64,000 nucleotides of DNA, from positions 9,548,001 through 9,612,000 of the forward strand of contig OZ316897.1 of the NCBI GenBank assembly GCA_973895155.1. Reading direction: 5' to 3'. A program made the translations under genes and the position numbers. Of the stretch, positions 23,868-34,500 are shown one piece after another. How positions within the stretch are numbered: position 1 is the stretch's first letter; each line of letters starts with the position of its first letter. The DNA is from Marsupella aquatica. Taxonomy: Eukaryota > Marchantiophyta. Below the pieces are notes generated by a model. The model was not told the DNA's origin, ran no database searches, and saw nothing but the letters and a program-made list of their open reading frames with translations.

Positions 23868-24139
23868 ATCTGCAGCTCAGCTCAGCTCAGTTCACCATGC
23901 ACAATGCCTCAGCAAGAACCATCATCACTGCCCACCAGAAATTCCTTAGCTTGTGGGCGATCGTGGAGCTGTAGCATGAACATTCATAGAGCTCAGAAAC
24001 GATGACAGGATCGTGGATGGTACTTCCTTGCAGCTGCAATTCGACCTGACGCCTCGTGAGAGCACGAAGGAAATGGGAGCACAGAATAGATTGACAGCCC
24101 GGCTCAACCCGAAGAAGTTGCCCTCACCGGAGCACCCTT

Positions 24140-24152
24140 AAACCCTAAACCC
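24140..24152. promoter_or_regulatory. Telo-box (AAACCCTAAACCC) upstream of WDR3
   Basis: A telo-box lies 273 nt upstream of the WDR3 start codon. In plants the AAACCCTAA element is common in promoters of ribosomal-protein and ribosome-biogenesis genes, often together with site II (TGGGCC). A TGGGCC occurs at 24364-24369, about 220 nt further upstream. Presence is directly visible. A role in WDR3 expression is inferred from the class of gene. Confidence 0.6.
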
Positions 24153-24444
24153 AGAAACGCCCAAAACCTCCAACATTCGAGTGAGGTTCCATGAGCGGAC
24201 AATCCAGGGGTAACGCACACTCCCAGGGAATCTGACTAATAAGGGTAACCTTGCCTGTAGTTCGTCCTCAGTTGTGGGGCCCTCTATTCTCCCAAAATTG
24301 TGGGGGGAAAAGCCGTGACAGACGCAACACAGCAAAATAATATATGGTGCTGCTATGTGTCATTGGGCCAGCCACCTTGAATGACAAATGTTGAGTGAGT
24401 CAATTAGTCTTATTTGCGCTTCACAGGTAAGGACATAGAGGGGT

Positions 24445-24845
24445 GCAGAGTTTTTTTTTCATTTTTATCTTGAGGGAATACTTTATTTTACTTCTAAGAG
24501 AAGTAAAACCCAATAAAGAACGTGAATAAAACAGGCCAGACCCAAAACAGGTCACAGACCAAACGCAACACCAAGACTGAACATATTCAGTCAAGGGAGG
24601 AAGGGCCAAACAGGAGAAAAAGTGAAAAGCTGCAAAACGGGCCCCACCAAAAAGCAACTAAATCTAAAACAAATAATCAGCAGAACCCAGGGCCACACTC
24701 AGACAAAAGTAATAGGGAGGGACCCCATAATAGGCTACAAAGTTTCCAACCTTTGCCATTCTTGCTAATGGGGGGTTCAAGCCTGACATTCTCTGTGTAT
24801 AGCATGCTGCCGGAGATTCAGTTTAGGGCCGTAAAACTGGGGGTG
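24445..24845 (-). mobile_element. LINE 3' end remnant (5'-truncated)
   Basis: Read on the minus strand, the segment has a T/G-rich leader (GACCTGTTTTGGGTCTGGCC), then TTTATTGGGTTTTACTTCTC, AAAATAAAGTATTCCCTC and an A-tract (24450-24458 on plus is nine T). A 3' UTR with AATAAA-like signals followed by poly(A) is the pattern of plant L1-type LINEs. The reverse transcriptase is absent. Target-site duplications were not found, so the left edge of the insertion is approximate. Confidence 0.4.
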
Positions 24846-24849
24846 TGAA

Positions 24850-25270
24850 GTGAATGGAGGCAGCATTGGCCTCACTTCCACTTATGCTCAGAGAAAGGGT
24901 GATCAGACTGGTCCCCAAAAACACTGAAACCAACCCTATGATAGTTCATAGGGAGGCTCTCCCTTATTTACAACTGTGGAGGGCGGGGTCTTGTTTAGCA
25001 ATTACAGGAGGTGGTGCTAAATGCAAGCAGTAAGTTCCATAGCTTTGTGGAACTGGTCACCAAAGAACCAACGGTGGAGATTTCCAAACCAGGTGTGGAT
25101 CAAGGCTACAGCCACAACCCACATCACCAGAAATAAATAGTCTATGGGGACAAATTGGCTCATCAATCTCCATTGGCTAATAACTAAGGGGCCTGGAAAT
25201 CTTATTTAATGAGATCAACTGTCCAAATCCATCCACATGATGTCTAACCTGACACTCCATGAAAGTGATA
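24850..25270. other. Gene-free stretch
   Basis: No coding similarity and no clear repeat structure was seen. Confidence 0.4.
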
Positions 25271-25274
25271 CTTA

Positions 25275-25490
25275 ACTAAGCCAAGACATGGTTGGAGAAG
25301 TATGGACAACCTAGTAATGAGTGGATGCGGTAGACAAGGGAGAGACTCTGCGATTGTTGACCCAAGATATGCTTTGATCAGTATGGACAAGATTAAGATT
25401 TTGGCAACTACAGTATATAACCAAGACATGGTTAGATAAGTATGGACAAACTAATAATGATTGGATAAGAGAAAGACTAAACTACATTGT
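25275..25490. repeat. Two-copy repeat with 142-bp period
   Basis: AGCCAAGACATGGTTGGAGA followed by AGTATGGACAACCTAGTAATGA (about 25277) recurs as AACCAAGACATGGTTAGATA followed by AGTATGGACAAACTAATAATGA (about 25419). A shorter relative, ATCAGTATGGACAAGAT, lies between them. Confidence 0.65.
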
Positions 25491-25985
25491 TTGTGCTATT
25501 GGCATGGGTATGAGAAAACTCCTAAAAATAAGAGAGTATTTTCCTCTAATATAGTACAAGTGTTTCACAAAGAGAAACTAATGCAGATGTACGCATTGAA
25601 AATTTCAAAGGGCAAATAGAAAGATAGTGAGGGTTGAGGTATTATTTTCTAGGGTTATGGGTACACCCAGGTTCCATGGAGAATCCTGTTTCGGCCACTG
25701 CTTTTCAAGTATATACAGAAAATTCGTGTATAATATAATCCAGACACAAATACAATATATTTTAGGGGAACGGCCTGAGTGTAAGCTGCACAAGTAGCTT
25801 GTGAAGCAGGATAATGCCAGTGTTTATATTTGTATTTTATTTATATAATTCTTACACTACTACAAGCACATGAGGTTTGGAACATGATCATGTTGCATCC
25901 ACAAGCAGGCCCTGTTGCCATATTAGAACCGAAATGGAGCAGGACTATCTAGCCGGGTATTTAGAACTTGAAACCTGCTGATCAC
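25491..25985. other. Gene-free stretch
   Basis: An AT-rich segment without recognised genes or repeats. Confidence 0.4.
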
Positions 25986-25989
25986 AACT

Positions 25990-26100
25990 CACCTGGCCAC
26001 TTGAGTCCGACCACCATCCCCCACTCAAGTATTATACAAAGTAAAGATGGCCACTTGAGTCCCACCACCGTGCCCCCCTCAACTGCTTTACAAAAAGAAT
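25990..26100. repeat. About 57-bp tandem duplication
   Basis: GGCCACTTGAGTCCGACCAC... and GGCCACTTGAGTCCCACCAC..., each followed by a CCCCCxCTCAA and TACAAA block, are adjacent copies. A related CACCATGCCCCACTCAAGTG lies at about 26216. Confidence 0.65.
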
Positions 26101-26127
26101 ATATACTGTTGTTTAGAATATCTCAAT

Positions 26128-26760
26128 ATGTGTGTGACTCAGTGGGAAACTGGGGATGGGGGACATGACTTATATCCTCTTTTATTACCCTTCTTCAGCA
26201 ACCATTCATCCATCCACCATGCCCCACTCAAGTGGTTTACCAATAGAAAATTCATGCTCTGGTTTAGGGGGGCCTTTACAAGAACTCGAGACTATATTTT
26301 ACTATGTGCAAGATGCAATCTAGCCATTGTGGGAAGTGGGCAAGACTTCACTTTGAGACATAATCTGGCAGAACCATTACCAATCCTGTCACCTGTAGTG
26401 GGCCCTTTGTGTGTACTTTTCATGCTGAAGTGGAAATAACTTAGACCACCTCTTGAGGATCTTGCATGGATTTTCTTCACACTCGACACACTTTGGCTCA
26501 TGCATGTTAACTTTAATGTATGCAGTGGATCTCACGTTTGCAATGGGCGTACACGCATTTTAACTTTAGTGTATCCAATCCAATAAACCTAACGTCTGCA
26601 ATAGTTGAAGAGTGATGGTTTGTGCCCAACAAGTTCCTTGTAAAGCCCCAATTAACGGTCCCACAATGTGTGTGTCTCGGGAAGTGGGGCTATGGGGGTA
26701 GGGCTTTATCCTCTTATTATTACCCTCCCTCCATTCATCCATACCCCACCAATGTTGCTT
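26128..26760. repeat. Diverged segmental duplication, copies about 540 bp apart
   Basis: Copy 1 (about 26128-26225) runs GTGTGTGACTCAGTGGGAAA, GATGGGGGACATGACTTATA, then TCCTCTTTTATTACCCTTC and ATTCATCCATCCACC. Copy 2 (about 26667-26750) runs GTGTGTGTCTCGGGAAGTGG, TATGGGGGTAGGGCTTTAT, then CCTCTTATTATTACCCTCC and ATTCATCCATACCCC. Between them TTAACTTTA(A/G)TGTAT is itself repeated (26508, 26561). This is an old duplication upstream of the ubiquitin protease gene. Confidence 0.6.
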
Positions 26761-26769
26761 TGACACAAC

Positions 26770-28566
26770 AACTTCCACGCCATTGCGTGCGTACTCCCTT
26801 CCACGCTTCCCTGTCCCTTTTCCCTCCTCATCGGTCGGATGTCCTCTCTTCCCGTCGTGTCCTGTCCATCCGTCCGTCCCTTCCTTCCGTCTGTCCAGCA
26901 GTCCACAAGTTAGTCCGCAGTACATTCGACGGTCCGTCTTTCTCTCCATCGGTTCCTCGTGTTCTCCCTGGCGTCGTCGAGGCGCTTACACTCCTTTACA
27001 ATTTACACTTCACGCTTTACGCTTTACGCTTTGGAGTTTGTAGTAAGCTTAGTAAGTAGTGTAGAGTGTTTTGTTACTTCGCGTGGTTTTCTTTCTGTCG
27101 TGATTCCATCGTTTCTCTGTCTCTCGCGCTCTCTGTTCCTCTAGAGGAGTGTAGTGTTATCGATCGATCCCCTGTTTTTTACACGGCCTCGTATGCTTCT
27201 CGTCCTCTGTTCCACTCTTTCTGCTTTCCGGCTCTCGCGCTCGTACAGGCTCAGTGATCGGCAACAGTAGTAATAAGTTGTAGGTACCATTTCCGTCCTT
27301 CCGTCTTTGCAATCAAGTGAAATTGTCGAGCACAGAAACCCGCATCTTCCAAACGAAGCCCCGCTGCTGCTCTTGCTCTGGTCTTTCCTTCCATGTTTCA
27401 TTCACCAGCCGTCTGTTTGCGTGCTTTGCGGCTGTCCCGTTCGTACTTTTGGCTGACTGATCGGCGGAATTATAGTTATAGTACGTCCTGAATCCTCCTC
27501 CACTCGTCGGACGAAATTTCTCATCATTGCGAGGAGTTCTGGAACTGACCCTGCTCTTTCAAACGATCATCCCCCTCGCGCTCTCGTCCCCTTGCTTCCC
27601 TTTTCTTCCATCGGTTTGCTTGCGTGCCCTTCCTTTCCCCCTGCCCCCTCGCTCTCGCCTCCCCGTCGGTGCGTGTTGGTCGTGTCGTGTCAACTTCTTC
27701 ATAGTTTTTGGGCGGAAAAACGACCTCGCTCACCTCTCTGTCGGTCTGTTTCTGATTTCCTCTCTTGCTCTCTTTCCGTCAGTTTGTGGTCTATCTGTTC
27801 GTGTATCTGGCCTTCGATTTTACTCTTTTGTGTTCTTTCTCGAGGGTTGTTCGGCTCTCGCCCAGGTCTCGCGCGCTTTGTCTGGCTGTCCATCTGCGGC
27901 GTGCACGCATGCATTGGAGCCCTCGTCTCGCGCCTATCTGCCTGCAGCAGCCTGCCACTTCTCGTCTGTGGGATGGTGGGGGAGGAAGGAGGAATGAATG
28001 TTGAGGTGGAGAGAACGAACGAATTTGCAGATGAAGGAATAAATGACTGGATGAATGATTGAATGGTCGAATGAAGGGATGAATTGATGGTGTGGTATTC
28101 GACGAGAGGATTTTGCATTCCGGATTTTGGTGGGGGGCTTGGGTGTCGTCTTCCTCTTCCGTCGACCGAATCATTCTTCAGCAGGTCAGCATTCGAAGCA
28201 TTATAAATAAGAGGGCGGCGGGAGGGCGATCCTGATTGAAATTCATATTGTTGAAGGACTTGGCGGTCAGGATTTAAGTGTGGTGCCTGTGCCGCGCTAC
28301 AAGAAAGGAAAGGAAGGAGCGGTGAGTAGCAGGAAGGGAGCAACGAAGAAGAAGGAGCGACTTGTTGGTTCCAGAGCTGCAGCATATTTGACTGATTATC
28401 GTTCATTCAAGTTCGGCCGGCTAAAGTGGAGCGGGGAGGGCTATTGAGGTTACGGTACTTGTGGTGGTGGAGGAGGGGAGAGGAGAAGGGGTGGTGGTTG
28501 TGGGAGTGATTATTCATTGATGCCTGCGTTCCTGCTACCGGGGCGCAGAACTGTGCGCGCAGTTAG
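26770..28566 (+). promoter_or_regulatory. Upstream region and long pyrimidine-rich leader of the UBP gene
   Basis: The plus strand of 26770-27800 is strongly C/T-rich with many CTCTC/TTCC runs, including CGCTTTACGCTTTACGCTTT at about 27010. Such tracts are common in plant 5' leaders. The long frames on both strands are low-complexity and show no protein similarity. An untranslated first exon with an intron is possible, but the sites cannot be chosen by eye. Confidence 0.35.
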
Positions 28567-31500
28567 ATGCATGAGTGGGGGGACTCGGGGATTACTGCTG
28601 TTCTCCTGGCCATAGGGGTTGCCTTGCTGCTAAGTTTTGTGGTCACCCAGCAAGCGCGCACTCGAGCTGCGAGGTATAAAGAGATCCGTCGTCTGCAGTC
28701 TGTCGCTGCGGAGGAGTCGCGCCGAGAAGAGGAGGAGGCCCTCGCCGAGTATTCTTCCATGGTAGCAATCCGGAATCTCCCCTGTGCAGTATGCTTGAAT
28801 CCCAGCACGACTCGATGTTCTCGATGCAAAGCCGTCCGATACTGGTACTACTCTTTCTGCGGCGTTTTCCAATATTATTTGTTTGCAGATGATTTTGATG
28901 TTTCGTCATCCTCTTGTGACGGTCTTTAACACCTCCTGTCTTTCCTGATGAAGTATATTGCACATTGTTGGTCCTAAGATTGCCTGTGCCAAACTTCTGA
29001 ATGGAAAATGGTCATAGTTCTCGTGGGCAGCAGTCTCTGTGCATCCAGGGTGTGCGGAACAAGTTGCAATCGTGATGAGAAATCAAATTATTGTCAGAGC
29101 AGTTGAATGGGATAGTTCCCCTTTCTCATCCTAAGATCGTCTGTGCCAAACTTCTGAATGGAAACTGGTCGTAGTTCTCGCGGGCAGCAGTCTTTGTGCA
29201 TCCAGGGTTTGCAGAACGAGTTGCAATCGTGTCGAGAAATCAAATTATCGTCAGAGCAGTTGCATGGGATAGTTCCCCTTTCTCAGTAGAGAACCCACCT
29301 GCTGGCCACGGGCAATTTTCAAATCAAAAGAAGGAAGTTAGGTTGGCCTGGAAATCGGCCGGAATGCTATCTGTTGGAGATAAGAGAGTGCCAATTTCAA
29401 AGTTATCTCGCATTTCCGTCGCTTAAGTCGGAATAAATCTACAACGCTATGAACGTATTGCAAGGTTGGCCGCATGGTATCTGTGCATCGATGATAATGA
29501 TAGTCCTTCCATAGGCAGGGTGTTTTGGACAGAGATGATCGCTTGCGTCATCTAAATTCCTTCACGGCCGTCGTTTCTGTTCAACGAACGCATTTTATGA
29601 TTCATCGTTAAGTCTTGGTTTACGAATTCACGCGGAAAAGTGGTTCCCCAGCCTGGTGCAAATCAAAGGAGCGACCGACGAAGTAAGGTGGATAATGCTG
29701 AGGCGTCGTATAGTATACGTTTCTTAGCTTAAACCCAAACGCACTATTTTGACATTTCTGTGGTCATGTCTGTGGCGTCACCAGCTCTTCACCATGCCAG
29801 GTGCAGCATTGGAACGACGGCCACAAGCAGGAGTGCCGGCCGCCGGAACCTGTGCCCAGTCCAGTAAGTTCGAGCAATGGCAGCAGGAATTTCTCAGATG
29901 TTTGCAGCAGCAATGAAAGTCCCCAGAGCGGGAGCGGCAGTAGAACGCTGTCAGAAGCATCTGAAGTACTAGCGGCACCAGCTGAATCGGCGAGGGCTAC
30001 ACCAGTGTCGAATGGAAACGGAACTCTTGTGAAACCCAAGAAGGTATGCCTCGAATAATGCAATTGATGAGTGCACTGTGGCTGCTCAAGAGTTTCTCCT
30101 TCATCTGAATTTATGATCAAGGCAGAAAAGATTGCAATTTTATGCGTGACCTACAGATAGTATGCTACCGTCGTTGCTAGTTTTTTCAATCTGCGTACAC
30201 TGCCCCCTATGCCAACTGGGGATTTGTTTTGTAGATCTCAAATTCCTTCTCGGACAAATCCAAATAGAGAATCATCCGGTCATTTGTCAGTCCAAACCCA
30301 ATTGTCCGTTTGTTCTAGTAGGGAAGAATCGTCTGTTCACTCGGACTAATCCAACCAAGAATCATCCGATATTTCCACCTGTCCGGAGCAGCATCTTCCA
30401 CGCATTCTGCAATGTCAAAAGTAGATTAGATGACTGAATCATGAAGGTTAGAGAAAAGAACCTTCGATGGCAAACACTGCAGCCAAGGCCCAGGAGAAGA
30501 CAGAATTGGAATGAAAATTCGAACATAAATGTCTTCGCGAAGTAAATTTGCTTTGAAAGTATCACCCAAGTTTGGAGTGTGGTAGTAGAGTCATTTCTCG
30601 ATCCGCAATTCGATTGAGTATCATTTTTGCATCCAGGGGTTTGTCTTTATACCATTACATGTGACGTTGCAGATACTGTTTCCTTATGACTACTTCGTTA
30701 AATATTTCAACTGGGAGGGGCCCAAAATACCGCCATGTGGCCTACTCAATTGTGGAAACAGGTACTCGCAGTGAACTCATTGCATCCGTCAACCCCCTTG
30801 GCCCGGTTGCTTACTATGTCTTATCTACGTTGTATACATTTCCTTTCGGTATCATAGAAACGATTGCAAATTTGGGAATACTCTTTAAATTTCTCGCCAA
30901 CAGTGAAAATTCTATGTTCGAATCGGTTGTGGTGTTGCAGTAACCTTCCTGCAGTTCTTTAACTTTCCGAGGGACGCCATGTGCTAGTGCCCTAACGGCT
31001 TCGCGTTCCGGTAGTTTTTGTCAATTTAGCTGAACGAATGTGCTCGGAGCTGCTCAAGCAGTTGCTAGGTTGATACCTGCAGACTGGAGTGTTTCTGAAA
31101 AATTGCTAGGTTTTGTGTGATTCACCCTTAGGTTGTCGGGATGCTTGACGTGCTTCGTTGTGGTTCTGGTAATGTAGTTTTCACTCACGCTGGCCCTTGG
31201 TGCTCTCTTTTCCACAGCTGTTTTGCAAATGTCGTACTACAATGCCTCACTCATACAAGGCCCCTGACTGCGTATTTACTGGAAGGGACACATGGTGAAG
31301 AATGTAAGTACTGGCAAATGAACTCACTCTTTCACGTCAGGATGTCATACATGTCCGGGTTTGCTCTGTTTTCTCGGCTGAAATTATACCTTTGGGTCCG
31401 GTTTAAATGTCCACCTGGTGTCGATGGCTGAAATGCAGGCAGGAGAAGTGTGTCAGGTGACTGGTGCTTCATGTGTGAACTTCAAGATCATGTGTGGAGG

Positions 31501-34500
31501 GTCAAAAATCGTCAAAATCCAATCTCGCCAATCAGAATACTTTCACGAATACGGAATATTGGAAATCATCTTGGATATGGGAGACAAGAGGATGCCCATG
31601 AGTTCATGAGGTGCGTTATACCTACATATAAGATTTTGAGCAGCCAGTACATTTTGCTTCATGTCTCCTTTGGGCTTAGATCTGGCAAGCTTTTGCTGGA
31701 TCAGAAGCATTAAAACTCAGTTTACAGACGTAACTTCCCTCAGCCTAGTTTGTGTATGAAGTAGAGATGCTGTCAAAACTGCAGATGTAGTTTAGGGCTT
31801 TGCAACCGCGGTGACTTGGAATCTGAAACGGCGTGGCTTGTGTCTTGTCAGATTCGCAATTGATTCCATGCAATCGATTTGCCTCGATGAAGCTGGTGGA
31901 GAGAAATCAGTTGACCCATGCTCACAAGAAACCACGTTTATTCATTACATATTTGGAGGGCATCTCCAATCCCAGGTGTGCTGGTCATCTTTTTGTTCAT
32001 GTTCTCCCTTTCCTGTGATCCGCATTGTCTATGCCCTTAACAGGTCGACGCTAGGCTCATCATCATCTATATCTGATGCTTCAATGAACTGTCCATATTC
32101 GTCATCTTGCTCTTCTCTGTGGGCAGATAACTTAACACCCTTTCAAAGGTGAGCTTATTAATCGTCACAGAACAAAAAACAGAGGAATGACCTTTCCCTT
32201 CGCCGTTCTCCGATGGCTGCAGGTGAAGTGCATGCAGTGTTTGCATGAGTCAAATCGATATGAGAATATGATGGACCTGGCTGTGGAGATCCAGGGGTGT
32301 GTGGAAACTCTTGAGGACGCACTGACACAGTTTACTGCCGCTGAATGGCTGGACGGTGAAAACAAGTATAAATGCGATAGGTAGGTCGCACAGATCCTCG
32401 TCCTCTCAGCTTGGCTAATGAGACTGTTGACACTCCCAATCCCTGGCAGAGAGGTCAAACTCCTGTTCCACCAGAGTTCTGTTTGCAAACTTATCTTGTT
32501 GATCATTTGTCGGTAAATATTTTGTTCGATATTAAGTTAGTTTGGTTTATCCCTATTGTGCTGTTTGCAGATGTAATGCCTACGTGAAAGCCAGAAAACG
32601 ACTTACTTTGCATGAGGCACCAAATATTTTGACCATAGCCCTCAAACGGTTCCAGGTACCTTCATTCTAGACCGATAAACACGAGATATCTTTTTGATGT
32701 CAGAGTTTGTCGTTCTTCCCTGATAATTGTGGCACTGGGTATTGCGGCACGTCATTTCTCAACTGTCTCTTTACATGTGACTTGTGCTACCTTAGGCTCT
32801 GATTGACAGCTACAAGATAATGGTTTGTCTCAATCTTTACGACCTGCTGACTATTGCAGAGTGGGAAATTTGGAAAATTGAACAAGCGAGTGACCTTTCC
32901 AGAAATACTGGATGTGTCACCCTACATGAGTGGAAAGGGTGATACGCCGCCTTCATACAAGCTGTATGCTGTTGTTGTTCACGTGGACATGCTCAACGCA
33001 TCATTCTTTGGGCACTATATCTGTTACGTGAAGGACTCACAAGGGGTGTGGTACAAAATTGATGACAGCAAGGCAGGGCCCTCTCTCCTACCTTTTATGT
33101 CTCTTAAATTGCCGAAGTTTGTTTGCATGCTTTGCCATCCAATGGCCCCGTTGACGCTTGGCATGACGGTTCCTGTTCATAAGGACTGATACTTAAAAGT
33201 AAATACACTTGTTGAGGAGTTTGTATCCATTCTGATTTTTAGGTTTTATTTTAGTAGTCATATCCCTGTTGTTGTGGCCTTCTGTCCTGTTATCGTTTGG
33301 GGAAAGATTCTTAGTGTTATCCTGTGGATTGCAGGTTAAAGAGGTCGACCTAGAGAAGGTGATGGCTCAAAGGGCGTACATGCTTTTTTATACAAGGTAT
33401 TCTACTCAACATTTTGGAATTACCCGTTTTGTGTGGATGTTGGGTCACACACACCAAACTGTTTTCAACGTGAAAGCCATTAATGAAGCCGGCGGGCTCA
33501 CAATATGACAAACCAAACCCCTCAGTTGTTAACCAGCGTGAAAACCCTTTCAGTGATGTGGGTCTTCGTAAATTCTCTCCCAATATCTCACTCGGACGAT
33601 CTGACCTGGACCTTTCTGCTGGTTTGGCAGGTCATACGCTCGCCCTCCACCGTTTACAGATGGCGCAGTTTCACCTTACCCAGTTGGAGGAGCCGTTGAT
33701 GTGGGGAATATTGTTTCAGATAGACACGGAGGTTTAAAAGTCTTTCCTTCAACCCACTACCTTGGAAATGAAGAGATGCTGGGAAGTGGTGGAGATCAAG
33801 GACTTCATGCTATGGTCGACTTTAATCAACTGGTAGACTACGTTGATAGAAGTCCAGAAACACAAACAGTTTCAGAGCTCTTGCTTTCAAATGGAGAAAT
33901 GACTACGCTACAGCCAAGCTCATGGGATACGGCAAGAATTCGCTCAAATGATGACGAAATCGAATTAGAGGATGCTGGGTGCATTGCCAGTAGTTCCAGT
34001 ATCACTCAGACATCCTCTTACATGTCTAGCTTTACGAGTAACCAGGGACTTTGGATTCCAACCGAAGGATTTGTTTGCCAAGTTCCCGCATCAGATAGGG
34101 TAGAAGAGACAGAGTTTGCTGCATATGACCCAAAGTCATCCTTGCCCGATGACTTTTCGGAGGTGAGCCTCCAGCCATGCAATGTAGAACAGCCTTGCAA
34201 TTCTAAAATAGGAAAACGGAGACTGGAAGACGGCCTCTCTCCTCTTCCTTCACCCAAACCCCTTGATACTGATCAGTTGCCAGCATGGCCCTTAGGCGGT
34301 CAAGGAAGATCAAATGCTTGCGCACCATCTGTTCCTCAATCGTCCGGAATTCCAAGTAGTTGTTCTATATCAGATGAGTTACAACCTTCGCTACTGAACT
34401 ACGAATCAGATATAACCGGCCAATCGTTGTCGGCAGGGGCCATCTCAGTGCAGCAGAGGGCATCCAGTGACCTAGTCTTTCTCCCCATAGCAGGAGAAAG

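Noticed and set aside
26622-28406. Long frames on both strands upstream of the UBP gene
   Set aside because: They follow pyrimidine/purine skew with low-complexity Ser/Pro/Leu or Arg/Glu content and have no ATG-supported or family-supported product.
29196-29426. 76-codon plus-strand frame between UBP exons 1 and 2
   Set aside because: It lies wholly in intron 1 and overlaps the duplicated 157-bp segment. The MYND finger joins correctly only when this region is skipped.
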